From Seison nebaliae (taxonomy: Eukaryota > Rotifera > Pararotatoria > Seisonacea > Seisonidae): a stretch of DNA of 28,845 nt. Below the pieces are notes generated by a model. The model was not told the DNA's origin. It made no database searches and was given only the letters and a program-made list of their open reading frames with translations. Made by a program: the position numbers and the translations under genes. The stretch covers positions 1-28,845 of the forward strand of contig JALJEE010001220.1 of NCBI GenBank assembly GCA_023231475.1. The letters run 5' to 3'. Shown piece by piece: positions 1 to 9,170 of the stretch; position 1 is the first letter of the stretch; each line of letters begins with the position of its first letter.

Positions 1-160
1 CAATTCCTGCCTTATGTAACGTTGTGACACCATGTTCCATGCTAACAGAATCGAAAGCTTTACTAGCATCAATGAAATAGAAGATAAATTTAGTTTTCGA
101 ACTTCGACAAGTTGTAATGAGATATTTAATCAGAAGTAGTAGTGGGAGGGTTCCTCTCCC
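1..160 (-). mobile_element. LINE-type reverse transcriptase fragment (motif A region), left edge
   Basis: Read on the minus strand, about 148 down to 1 is open and contains FIDASKAFDSV (76 to about 44). This is the motif A signature of non-LTR retrotransposon reverse transcriptases, where the first Asp after FI binds metal. It is followed by a Leu/Lys/Ala/Gly/Ile stretch typical of the helix after motif A. The piece leaves the window at position 1, so motifs B and C would lie outside. Upstream (above about 160) the frame is lost. I infer a degraded partial copy; the clade cannot be assigned. Confidence 0.7.
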
Positions 161-167
161 TTTTCAT

Positions 168-197
168 CAATTCCTGCCTTACGTAACGATGTGACCC
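168..197 (-). repeat. Second partial copy of the reverse-transcriptase segment at 1-30
   Basis: Positions 168-197 repeat positions 1-30 in the same orientation with a few differences (both begin CAATTCCTGCCTTA). On the minus strand both encode a similar peptide ending KAGI. This points to a rearranged or tandemly duplicated LINE remnant rather than a single clean truncation. Confidence 0.6.
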
Positions 198-548
198 GTT
201 ACGATTTATCTCGACGGGAATTTCACTTAAAAAAAAAGAAAAAAAAATATGCCAATACCATCTTCAGACTGATATTTTTGAAATCGTATATTATTATGTT
301 ATTTTTTATTTTTTTCGAGGGAACGTATGTTCCCATTGAGTTCTCGAACGCCCTTTTCAAATATTTTACACAATTTCTCAAATGAAAGGTGAATGGAATT
401 GTTGGAGTCATGGTAAGAAATAGTGCTGCACAAGTGATTCGTCATTCATGAATGATCAGACTCGATTTCTTTATAAATTTGACACTAACTGTGAAGAAAC
501 TAAATTTTCTGCTGATCAATATTTCTTTCACTTCTTTCACATATTTAT
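198..548. other. Intergenic, no gene seen
   Basis: AT-rich sequence with an A-run near 228-248 and T-runs near 301-315. Open frames here are short, low in complexity and lack any family resemblance. I see no RNA gene or promoter that I can support. Confidence 0.5.
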
Positions 549-798
549 TTATTTATTAGTTAAAAATTCCCTTCCGAATAAAGTACAGAAAAGTTGGTAA
601 AAATTTTGGTCGTCCTCGATATCGATAATATATGGTAGTTGGTTGAATGACTCACGGTCGATTGTTCCAGTAGAAGCTGGATTAAAAGATAATATAAAAC
701 CTTTATATAACCTAAAAGACTTCAAATACACCGATTATATGCTCGATCGTGTACATTGATTTCATTGAGAACGAAATGTAGCAGTCGGTAATATCCAT
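549..798 (-). CDS. Speculative two-exon small protein (64 residues)
   Basis: I do not recognise this product. Exon 1 would run from the ATG at 798 to 732 and exon 2 from 676 to the stop at 549. The 55-nt intron (677-731) has GT-AG ends and a pyrimidine-rich end, and its length matches introns of the well-supported genes here. Phase is kept (phase 1). An in-frame stop lies upstream of the ATG, and AATAAA motifs overlap the stop. The product would be rich in Ile, Phe and acidic residues, with no signal peptide or known motif. Without homology this may be a chance reading. Confidence 0.22.
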
Positions 799-1878
799 AG
801 AAATGGCAAGAGAACATGTGAAAGAACTTCAATTTGAAAGAAATGGAAAAATATTTACACCGATAATTAAAGTGCCAAAAGAATTACAGTTAATCAATGT
901 AAATGAAGTTAAATTAATTTTTTTTCCTAATTAATTCCGTACATTTTATTAAAATGAGAGTTAATTAAATTCATGTTTCAGCTATTTCTCAATTTACCTT
1001 CCGATAAGTTTTTTAAATAACTTATTTAAGTGCAATGATAAAAAAAAAGAAAACGGTTCGTTTCCATTATATTGATGAATTCAATTATTCAAAAGCTAAT
1101 TAAGATATTCTTACTTTATTAGTTTACTTAATTACTTAACGATAAATAAATAGGAATTTAACTTTGAAATATTCATATAAATATTTCCTTTTGAAACTTC
1201 ACCGAAAACTTTTCAGTGATTCGAACAATAATCACTGATCGGGAGTTTGATACCCGAGTTTCCCCACGAGTCCACTAGGGTAAGTTCGATGTTCCAACAT
1301 CAAATCTTTTTTTCTGTAAAATATGGAAAATAAATGTGAATAATATACGCACTTTAATAAATCCATATGGATAAGACGTTTAAACGAAAAAAATAGTGAC
1401 CATGTGTGACTAGTCGTTAGGTAATGGGAAAAAAGTTGAAAATAATCTGTCAAATCATAATACGTCATAAATTAGAAGAACAACATAATGTAATGAAGTT
1501 GAGTAGAGCTCATATGTTCCTAAACTAATTTTGATATAATTTTATTACTAATTTATTAGAATGAATAAAGTAAATTAGATTTGACATTATCTGGTATAGA
1601 TAGAGTGCAATAAATTTTTCTCTTCTAAATTTGTAAGTCATATAAAAAGTGAAACTGACTCGTACGTTATCAGATGAAGATTTACAATATCTTCATTTCC
1701 CCATTGGGAGAATAATATGAGAAGAAGTTTTTTTTCTTTCGATGAAAGGAGAAGTTTAAGTGTTCGAAACAATTTGAAAAGTTTCAAATAGTAAGTTCAC
1801 ATGTGACTGATGGAATTTCATCATCAGCTACCACTAACTGTAGTTTGTCATGTTATGTTTGTCTAGATTGTGGAAGTT
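799..1878. other. Intergenic upstream of the mitochondrial carrier gene
   Basis: About 1.1 kb of AT-rich DNA without a gene I can support. It holds a hairpin and a possible tRNA-derived SINE scrap near 1214-1300, reported separately. The 5' untranslated region and promoter of the carrier gene must lie toward the right end, but I see no clear TATA box. Confidence 0.5.
1214..1237. repeat. Short inverted repeat (hairpin)
   Basis: CAGTGAT at 1214-1220 is repeated in reverse complement as ATCACTG at 1231-1237, with a 10-nt loop. It borders a GC-richer stretch (about 1238-1300) that stands out from the AT-rich surroundings. Confidence 0.5.
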
Positions 1879-2781
1879 ATGGGGACTAACGACATGCAAT
1901 GGAAGTCGGCGGTTGCCGGATTTTCAGGAGGTTTCGTATCAACGGCCGTTCTCCATCCGTTCGATCTTTTGAAAATAAGATTTGAAGTTAATGAGAAGAG
2001 TGTGGAATCACAACGAATTGGTCGTCCCCAATATACGAGTTACACGAAAGCTATTCATATGATTTATCGTCAGAATGGAATTCGGTCTCTTTATCAAGGT
2101 GTCACTCCTGGTTTGATCGGTTCATCAGTGGCCTGGTCTTCCTACTTTTTCCTCTACGATACGATGAAACGATTAAGAATGAATCAATTGGCAAGAGAGA
2201 AAGTTGATCGTCAATTGAATTCCTACGAATTTATAGCGGCCGCTATTTTTGGTGGTATGTTAACGATAACGGTCACCAATCCGATTTGGGTCATCAAAAC
2301 GCAGATGTGTCTCGACTACAATAAAAAGATGGACATGAGAAATACGATAAAGTCAATTTATCGTAATAATGGTTTTAAGAAATTTTATTCGGGTCTCCTA
2401 CCTGCTTATATAGGTACTTCACATGGTGCAATTCAATTTGTCATTTATGAGAAATTCAAAAATCACAAAGACACGTTCATTAAATATTTCCAACAATATC
2501 TCCACAGTCACGTGACGGAGTTTATGTTTTTCACTTTCACTTCAACCTCCTCCAAACTATTCGCCACAATGGTCACATATCCATATCAAGTGATTCGTGT
2601 ACGATTACAAGATCAACATCGGGAATATGCGAATGCAAGAGATGTGATGAAAAGTCTGTTCTATAAAGAGGGTGTATTCGCCTTCTACAAAGGCGTCATT
2701 CCCGCTATTCTCCGTGTACTTCCACAATCCATGATCACATTTCTCACTTATGAATATATCATGAAATTGGGATCGTCATAA
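1879..2781 (+). CDS. SLC25A32: Mitochondrial folate/FAD carrier, SLC25A32-like
   Basis: A 300-residue member of the SLC25 mitochondrial carrier family, full length, in one exon. The three repeats carry the carrier signatures HPFDLLKIR, NPIWVIKTQ and YPYQVIRVR, each the Px(D/W/Q)xx(K/R)x(R/Q) form at the end of an odd transmembrane helix. The W in repeat 2 and Q in repeat 3, together with SLYQGVTPGLIGSS and TYPYQVIRVRLQDQH, match SLC25A32 (folate or FAD transporter of the inner membrane) rather than ADP/ATP or phosphate carriers. The start is the ATG at 1879, with an in-frame TAG at 1864-1866 upstream. AATAAA follows the stop by about 35 nt. Whether it moves folate, FAD or both cannot be read from sequence. 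Confidence 0.9.
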   Translation: MGTNDMQWKSAVAGFSGGFVSTAVLHPFDLLKIRFEVNEKSVESQRIGRPQYTSYTKAIHMIYRQNGIRSLYQGVTPGLIGSSVAWSSYFFLYDTMKRLRMNQLAREKVDRQLNSYEFIAAAIFGGMLTITVTNPIWVIKTQMCLDYNKKMDMRNTIKSIYRNNGFKKFYSGLLPAYIGTSHGAIQFVIYEKFKNHKDTFIKYFQQYLHSHVTEFMFFTFTSTSSKLFATMVTYPYQVIRVRLQDQHREYANARDVMKSLFYKEGVFAFYKGVIPAILRVLPQSMITFLTYEYIMKLGSS

Positions 2782-2815
2782 ACAATTTTCTTTCTTTTCG
2801 AAAATTTAACTTTCA

Positions 2816-2821
2816 AATAAA
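2816..2821 (+). terminator. Poly(A) signal of the carrier gene
   Basis: Canonical AATAAA lies 35 nt past the stop codon of the SLC25A32-like gene. Confidence 0.6.
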
Positions 2822-2900
2822 ATGAATTAGAACATTTTGAAATTTCCATTTGAATTGAAAAGGGAGAGAGGGAGAGGGCGAGAGAGCTCAGAAGTTGAAA

Positions 2901-2908
2901 TATAAAAG
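2901..2908 (+). promoter_or_regulatory. TATA box of the TENT4 gene
   Basis: TATAAAAG sits only 120 nt past the end of the upstream carrier gene, just after a GAGA-rich stretch (2862-2890). Transcription would start near 2930 and give an untranslated leader of about 500 nt before the ATG at 3438. This is inferred from motif and position only. Confidence 0.45.
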
Positions 2909-2929
2909 AAATGTAAATTGTGTTTGGGA

Positions 2930-3437
2930 GTTGAACTGAGAGTTTTCTTTTTCTTTTTCGACTGCATTTGTTTAAGGAGTGCTTTATTTTCCATTGGAGA
3001 GTAGTTGTGTCAAAGAACGGACTGGCAAGAATTTTTCATGAACATTCTCCAACTATCTTTCCACAGAGTTTTCACTCATTTCACTCATTTGGGAGTGATC
3101 GATCAGTGTCAATAGATTTTTAAATTATTCGAAGAATGAAAATCAATTGGGATTTCTGTTGAGAATTAATTGTGACAAAAGAGAAAAAAAGAAAGAGAGA
3201 GAGAGAGAAAGAAAGAAAGAAAGATAGTGAGTGAGTGAGTGAGAGTGAAAGGAAAAAACATAAGAGAGATTTCTTTCTCAAATCAAATTTCATTATTGAT
3301 TCGATTCATAATTTTTCATTATTCCAATTCACAATTCATTCGAACACTTTCAATCAGTGGAGATTCGTGGTCGAAGTTATCATCGGCAAACGGATCAAAA
3401 CAGTGAAGGAATGATCAATTCGATTATTGTTTGAGAT
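2930..3437 (+). other. Probable 5' untranslated leader of TENT4
   Basis: About 500 nt between the proposed start site and the ATG. It contains a purine microsatellite at 3179-3250. No open frame longer than a few codons stands out. An intron in the leader cannot be excluded. Confidence 0.4.
3179..3250 (+). repeat. GA-rich microsatellite
   Basis: A pure-purine stretch merges GA, GAAA and GAGT repeats upstream of the TENT4 start codon. It could bind GAGA-type factors, but it is equally a simple repeat. Confidence 0.75.
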
Positions 3438-6400
3438 ATGAATATTAATGAACTACAACACCATCACAACCATCATCATCATCATCATCATCATAATCCA
3501 TTAATTTATGATAATTATCATCATCTGGAAATGAAAGATCAATCGAATTCCAGTTATTCGGTCTCATCATCCGTTCCACCACTCTCCACTATCACTTCTA
3601 TTACCAATTCTTCCCAATTCCCCTCACAACAACAACAACAACAACAGGGGAATGATTTGAATTCAAATAATCCCCAATCAATTCCCCATCATCAGATGGT
3701 AGTAAATCAGACGTTATATTTGGAGAATGAGGAATTGGAACCATTCTCAAAAGATCATACCATCAAATGTGTGAATGTACGAGAGATTGATGAATGGTTG
3801 ATGAAGGACATGAGAGGAAATGAGAGAAAGACAATTCTTCGTATTCAGGAAATGAGAGATTTCGAATTTATTCGAGACGCTTCTCTCTATTTTGAGATGA
3901 TGTGTCGAACCGAATTTCTCCAACTCTATTGTCGTTACACACACGAATTGCAAGAGAAACAACAATGTGACATGTACCATAATCATAATCATCAAGCTAT
4001 CTATAAACAGAACACGGAGATTATCGATAATATTCTCTTTAATCTCCAACGTCAACAACGTCAACAGATTCAGGAGAAATTCCTCCATCTCATCGACAAT
4101 CAATTTTCCGATTATTTACCCAAAAGTTTAACAAATTCAAATTCCTCCTCATTATCATCCACTTCATCGACCTCATCTAATAAATTCCATCCATTCAACG
4201 CCCTTCCCACCTCTCCATCAATTCAATATTCAAATGATCTTCTCTTTCCCTCTCATTCCATGGAGAATAAGAACATTCTACCCATCTGTAACGGGAGTGG
4301 AGAAGCGGACGCTAAAGAACAACATCATCGAAAACAATTGGAATTATTTCAAAGATTCGAAGAAAATGAAGCGGAATATTATACATATGCAGTGGATTGG
4401 TTAGTGGATTATTTAAATCGAAAAAAATCAAATTTTGGTGAGATATTATGTGGCATCGATTTATACGATTTCGATCTCATCCTCCAACAATATTTTTATG
4501 GAGGAAAACATAATTGTTTCTTACTCACTCGATGGAATGATATCCTTCAAGAAACGGTCAATGTTCGATTGGCTCGTGCCGTTCTCAATTCCGCTATCAA
4601 TAAACATTCGAGGAATAAGAGGAAATTCCATCCACATGTCGTATGGCAACCAATTGATACGAATAAGAAAATAAATTTTAAATACAAAGATGGGAAGAAA
4701 TCGAAACGGAAACAATTTATAAGAAATTTGAAAAATTTTCATCAAGAAGTAAAAAATTTTTATAATTTCATCAAACCAACCGAAGCGGAAAGATTGTATC
4801 GATTGAAAATCGTTCGTCGAATTCGAATCGTCGTCGCCGAAATATTTCCGAGAGCGACTGTCGAAATTTTCGGATCATTCCGCACAAATCTCTATTTACC
4901 TCAAGGCGATATTGATCTGGTAATTTTGAATATTAGTGGCAATCTTTCAGAATTATTACAGATTCTCGAATTTCAACTCATCAAAACTAAATTAACAACA
5001 AAAGATTCAATTCAAATTATTCATCGAGCAAAAGTTCCGATCGTGAAATTTTTCGAAACGAAAAGTCGAATCAAAGTCGATATCAGTATCAATGTGAGGA
5101 ATGCAGTGAAGAGTGCATGTCTCATCGAAGCATATCTCCAATATTATCCCGCTCTCCCTTATTTGGTGATGATTCTCAAACAGATTTTACTTCAACGAGA
5201 TTTAAACGAAGTTTTTCGTGGCGGTATTGGATCATATTCTCTGATTTTGATGGCCATCTCTTTCCTCCAACTCAACAGTCATAAAGAGAAATTCCGTCAA
5301 ACGAATTATGGGATTCTTCTCTTGAGATTTCTCGCTTTTTATGGATTTCAATTCAATTATAATCGTACAGGAATTAGTCTGGTTGAAGGGGGTCATTATT
5401 TCCCAAAAGATCGGAAAGAAACGGTAGCGGGACGGATACAATCGATACTCGTCATTCAAGATCCACTTAATCCATTAAACGATATCGGGAAAGGATCGTT
5501 CGGCGCATTACAAGTCAAAAAGACGTTCGCCGAATGTTATCAAACTCTTTTCAATTCTCTCAATTCAAACGATTCGAAAATCAGTTATCTCTTCGATCTC
5601 ATCTATATCGATGAAGAATGTATCGCTTTCCGCAAATGGATCGATAACGTCCTCTATAACGCTTCTTTCTCATTCGAAATGAAACGAATGGAAAAATATA
5701 ATACAATTGGAACAAATATCAATCTCCATCAACAACAACAACAACAACAACAGCAACAACAACAACAGCAATCGTCGTCAGTTCCATTAAGACAAACGAC
5801 CACACCACAAATACCATCACAGGTCCCATCGCAAAGACCACCACAAGTGACACCACAAATACCACCACAAATACCATCAAAGGTCCCATCACAAATACCA
5901 TCAAAGGTCCCATCACAAATACCACCACAAATACCACCACAAATACCACCACAAATACCACCACAAGTACCACCACAAGTACCACCACAAATACCACCAC
6001 AAATACCACCACAAGTACCACCACAAGTACCATCACAAGCACAATCAAAAATATCATCACAGGTACCATCACAAATGCCATCACAGGTATCATCAAAAAT
6101 TCCATCACAAATACCACCACAAATACCACCACAAGTACCATCACAAGTACCATCACAACCGCAATCAAAACTACCATCAAAAATACCATCAAAAATATCA
6201 TTAAAACTACCACCAAAAATACCATCACCACCATCAGTTCAGTTTCCGCCACCCTCTCAACCCGTCAATAATCAGACAGGAAGTATTTATGTAGAACCGA
6301 TTGATGAGATGGACGCCCAATACTTACAGAAACAACAACAACAACAAGCGTTGCAGAACGACATTTATTTGTCATTGAAAGATCAAGAATTGGTTCTGAT

Positions 6401-9164
6401 GAATAATGAGGAGAGAACGCAAATCCGATTCGTATTGACAAAAACGAAACATCATGATCAATTGAAATTTAAGAAATTGCAAATCATCGTCAATTATTTG
6501 TTCGTGGAGAATTGGAAGACGCAACAGGCGTCTGGTGAATTTTATAAGAATCTCCAACATTGTCTTGGTGATAGGACGGAAAGGAAATATTCATTATCCG
6601 TCGCCTCCCCACTCAGTTCGGCCGCATTCGGTTATCGATACGGACAAGTAAGGCACAATCGATCACAAAGTATGTCGATATTACCGTTATCATTGAAGAA
6701 TGAGAACGAAAATAGTTTATTCGGTTTGAAAATTAAAGATGAAATTGCTATAATTCTTATGCGACAAATTCAACGAATTGACATGAAGAAATTCAATACG
6801 AATGAAGATTATGATCGATTGTTCAATCTCATTTTTCACATCTTCTCTGATGTGTTGACGTTGAAAGAGAGCGTCATCAATCGATTAATTACTTCAAGTC
6901 TTTCATCAGGTAGGTCACATAATCACGTGCAAATTATGCACATGAGACGAACTAGAGACAAATTGAGAGAAATGATGTTTTCGGCACATGCTGCCGCTCT
7001 CGCATCCTCATTATCCAACGGAATTACAACCATCACTCTACCTCAACCGAATTTCGTTCCGAATGGCGCTTTCGGAAAAAGTAATCGATCATCAACATTG
7101 AAGAATGTCAACGGGAAATTTGTCAGTGGCGCTTTATTACCACAACCAAATCAAACGGATTGGAGTAGTTTAACGAATATCACAAATAATATGATATGGC
7201 GACAAACATTGACGGAAGCGTCGAATACTAATTCCAGCACATCTCTCATTACAGCGACGATGGGCGATGATGAATTAACATTCTCCAATAAAGTCACATA
7301 TCGTTTCACAGCACAACATGCTAATAACGGTAATGATGATGATCAATCATATCTCATCAATCTCAACAACAACAACAATAATAATAGTCGAAATAAATTA
7401 AAAATAAATTTGAACGAATTAATAAACAATAACAACAACAATTGTATGATTGACAACGGAAATTATAATGGATATGGAAATTCAAATTTAAATTTCAATT
7501 TAAATTCAAATCAAAGTGTAATGAAGGAAGAAATGGGAAATGGATTGGGAAATGTTGATTTGAAAAAGAGTAGAACAATTTCAAATTTGAAAAATAGCAA
7601 TACCATTACTGTCACCACCACCATCGCCACTAGTAATAATAGCGTTATGAATAATCATGGCAGTCATAAGAATAATAATAATAATAATAAAAAGAGTTCT
7701 TTTATTACGGAACATGTCATGAAACCGGTTTACATCAATCGTATGGGTATACAACATCCGTCCACCATCATGAACGGTCAGACTTTGATGGGAACGAACG
7801 GTAGATCGAATTATGAAACGAAGTCGATGGATCGACATGGGAATAATCAAAAGACGCGGAAGAATGAAATGATGAGGAACTATCGATGTTATGACGATTT
7901 GTCAATCGTCAGTTATCCGACAATGGATGAAGCGTTTCTGGAGCATAACATTCCACCATCTTCTTCTCAACGCCCAAATGAATATTTCAATCAATATCTC
8001 ACCAATCATAATGGGGAGACGAAACGATCGTCAAAGAAAGAAAAGAATAGCTCGTTACCAGAATCGGATAACGAACAATCGAAGAAAAATCGAATTGGTG
8101 AGATAGATAAAGAACAAAGTCATCTCATTCCATCACGTTCACTTCCCACATTCAATCAAATCAATACCAATTGTTCTTCGTCACCTGATCGTCATGTCAG
8201 CACGAATCTTCCTTTACAACCACCACACTCTCAACAATACTTTAATCATCATAATCATCATCAACAACAACAACAACAATCGTCATCACATCAATATCAT
8301 TCATCAAATTCAAATCACAACTATCCACCACAACAAAAGCAACGTTATTCGAATCAGCACCAACAACAACAACAATTATCGCATTATTCAAATAATCCAC
8401 AACAACAACAACAGCAATATTCAAAGCAACAACATCAGAATTCAAGGAATCAACAACAACCACATCAAAATCCATTTCATCCTCCAAACCAATCACAATA
8501 CTATCATCATCAACAACACCAACAACACCAACAACAGAATTCAAATAATGTTCAAACACAACATCATCATCAACAACAACAACAACAAATTCGTAATCAC
8601 CAACAGAATATGAAGAACCATCATTCACAGCAGTATTTCCATCCGAGTGATTATCGGAAGAATAATTCGAATCAATATCGTCATCAACAACCGCAACCCA
8701 CACCAACAGCACCAGCCTTAATTAATGTACAGCCACCTCACAACAACACCAACAACAACAGTAACGGTAATGATCGTCGACAACGTGTACCATCTCGTCG
8801 ATATATTAATAATCGAAATCGGAATTATAATTCAAATTCTTTCTACAACAACAACAATAATAATAATAATAACAATAATAATAATAATAATAATAATAAT
8901 CTCAATACGAATAATAATAATAACATTAATAATAAATCACATTATCAGCAACAGAACGCTCAACAACAACAACAACATCCAAATAATACACAACAACAAC
9001 AACAACAACAACAACATCATCATCATCATCAGCAGCAACAACGTATTGCTCAGAAGAAGACATACGCTCAAGTTATGTCAAGTTCACAATCGAGTGATGG
9101 TGAAATGTCGAAAGGTAATTCATCTAAACATCATTATTCTAAGGACAGTCAGACATATTATTGA
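3438..9164 (+). CDS. TENT4: Non-canonical poly(A) polymerase, TENT4/Trf4 (PAPD5/PAPD7) type, very long
   Basis: A 1908-residue intronless frame. The nucleotidyltransferase core (about residues 440-700) has GSFRTNLYLPQGDIDLV, with catalytic Asp491 and Asp493, and a third Asp548 in KVDISIN. It then has the PAP-associated region LPYLVMILKQILLQRDLNEV, GGIGSYSLILMAISFLQL and DPLNPLNDIGKGSFGALQV. This is the Trf4 family, which adds 3' tails to nuclear RNAs (TRAMP-type surveillance) or mixed tails to mRNAs. The rest is unusual: a His/Gln-rich N-terminus, two unrecognised helical stretches (about 108-220 and 295-435), polyQ then a Pro/Gln/Ser repeat (about 765-935), an unrecognised segment (about 970-1050), and a long Asn/Gln/His-rich tail. 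Known homologues are usually 500-1000 residues. The core identification is firm; the function of the added regions is unknown. Confidence 0.93.
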   Translation: MNINELQHHHNHHHHHHHHNPLIYDNYHHLEMKDQSNSSYSVSSSVPPLSTITSITNSSQFPSQQQQQQQGNDLNSNNPQSIPHHQMVVNQTLYLENEELEPFSKDHTIKCVNVREIDEWLMKDMRGNERKTILRIQEMRDFEFIRDASLYFEMMCRTEFLQLYCRYTHELQEKQQCDMYHNHNHQAIYKQNTEIIDNILFNLQRQQRQQIQEKFLHLIDNQFSDYLPKSLTNSNSSSLSSTSSTSSNKFHPFNALPTSPSIQYSNDLLFPSHSMENKNILPICNGSGEADAKEQHHRKQLELFQRFEENEAEYYTYAVDWLVDYLNRKKSNFGEILCGIDLYDFDLILQQYFYGGKHNCFLLTRWNDILQETVNVRLARAVLNSAINKHSRNKRKFHPHVVWQPIDTNKKINFKYKDGKKSKRKQFIRNLKNFHQEVKNFYNFIKPTEAERLYRLKIVRRIRIVVAEIFPRATVEIFGSFRTNLYLPQGDIDLVILNISGNLSELLQILEFQLIKTKLTTKDSIQIIHRAKVPIVKFFETKSRIKVDISINVRNAVKSACLIEAYLQYYPALPYLVMILKQILLQRDLNEVFRGGIGSYSLILMAISFLQLNSHKEKFRQTNYGILLLRFLAFYGFQFNYNRTGISLVEGGHYFPKDRKETVAGRIQSILVIQDPLNPLNDIGKGSFGALQVKKTFAECYQTLFNSLNSNDSKISYLFDLIYIDEECIAFRKWIDNVLYNASFSFEMKRMEKYNTIGTNINLHQQQQQQQQQQQQQQSSSVPLRQTTTPQIPSQVPSQRPPQVTPQIPPQIPSKVPSQIPSKVPSQIPPQIPPQIPPQIPPQVPPQVPPQIPPQIPPQVPPQVPSQAQSKISSQVPSQMPSQVSSKIPSQIPPQIPPQVPSQVPSQPQSKLPSKIPSKISLKLPPKIPSPPSVQFPPPSQPVNNQTGSIYVEPIDEMDAQYLQKQQQQQALQNDIYLSLKDQELVLMNNEERTQIRFVLTKTKHHDQLKFKKLQIIVNYLFVENWKTQQASGEFYKNLQHCLGDRTERKYSLSVASPLSSAAFGYRYGQVRHNRSQSMSILPLSLKNENENSLFGLKIKDEIAIILMRQIQRIDMKKFNTNEDYDRLFNLIFHIFSDVLTLKESVINRLITSSLSSGRSHNHVQIMHMRRTRDKLREMMFSAHAAALASSLSNGITTITLPQPNFVPNGAFGKSNRSSTLKNVNGKFVSGALLPQPNQTDWSSLTNITNNMIWRQTLTEASNTNSSTSLITATMGDDELTFSNKVTYRFTAQHANNGNDDDQSYLINLNNNNNNNSRNKLKINLNELINNNNNNCMIDNGNYNGYGNSNLNFNLNSNQSVMKEEMGNGLGNVDLKKSRTISNLKNSNTITVTTTIATSNNSVMNNHGSHKNNNNNNKKSSFITEHVMKPVYINRMGIQHPSTIMNGQTLMGTNGRSNYETKSMDRHGNNQKTRKNEMMRNYRCYDDLSIVSYPTMDEAFLEHNIPPSSSQRPNEYFNQYLTNHNGETKRSSKKEKNSSLPESDNEQSKKNRIGEIDKEQSHLIPSRSLPTFNQINTNCSSSPDRHVSTNLPLQPPHSQQYFNHHNHHQQQQQQSSSHQYHSSNSNHNYPPQQKQRYSNQHQQQQQLSHYSNNPQQQQQQYSKQQHQNSRNQQQPHQNPFHPPNQSQYYHHQQHQQHQQQNSNNVQTQHHHQQQQQQIRNHQQNMKNHHSQQYFHPSDYRKNNSNQYRHQQPQPTPTAPALINVQPPHNNTNNNSNGNDRRQRVPSRRYINNRNRNYNSNSFYNNNNNNNNNNNNNNNNNNLNTNNNNNINNKSHYQQQNAQQQQQHPNNTQQQQQQQQHHHHHQQQQRIAQKKTYAQVMSSSQSSDGEMSKGNSSKHHYSKDSQTYY
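5730..5771 (+). repeat. PolyGln-coding CAA/CAG tract in TENT4
   Basis: An in-frame run of mostly CAA with a few CAG codons directly after the catalytic core and just before the Pro/Gln/Ser repeat region. The mixed codons would slow slippage compared with a pure CAG run. Confidence 0.85.
5809..6240 (+). repeat. 12-bp coding minisatellite (x-Pro-Pro/Ser-Gln/Lys) in TENT4
   Basis: About 36 imperfect copies of a 12-bp unit, typically CAAATACCACCA, encode tetrapeptides such as IPPQ, VPSQ and IPSK. The central part (about 5925-6030) is the most uniform and the edges are degenerate, as expected when a tandem array expands from the middle. The antisense strand is also open here, but only because of the repeat. 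Confidence 0.85.
8846..8899 (+). repeat. PolyAsn-coding AAT/AAC tract in TENT4
   Basis: A run of about 18 Asn codons in the C-terminal tail, part of a larger region (about 8230-9040) dominated by Gln, Asn and His codons. Confidence 0.8.
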
Positions 9165-9170
9165 AATAAA
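9165..9170 (+). terminator. AATAAA adjoining the TENT4 stop codon
   Basis: AATAAA begins immediately after the TGA stop at 9162-9164. If used, the 3' untranslated region would be only some 20-30 nt. A later site may be used instead. Confidence 0.35.

Noticed and set aside
549-798. YTIEHIIG in the speculative first exon read as an eh1 repressor motif of a homeobox gene
   Set aside because: A single short motif with no homeodomain anywhere nearby; chance similarity.
5719-6252. Long minus-strand frame rich in Val, Met and Phe opposite the TENT4 repeat
   Set aside because: It is the mirror of the 12-bp coding repeat, which has no stop in any phase-matched frame, and has no independent support.
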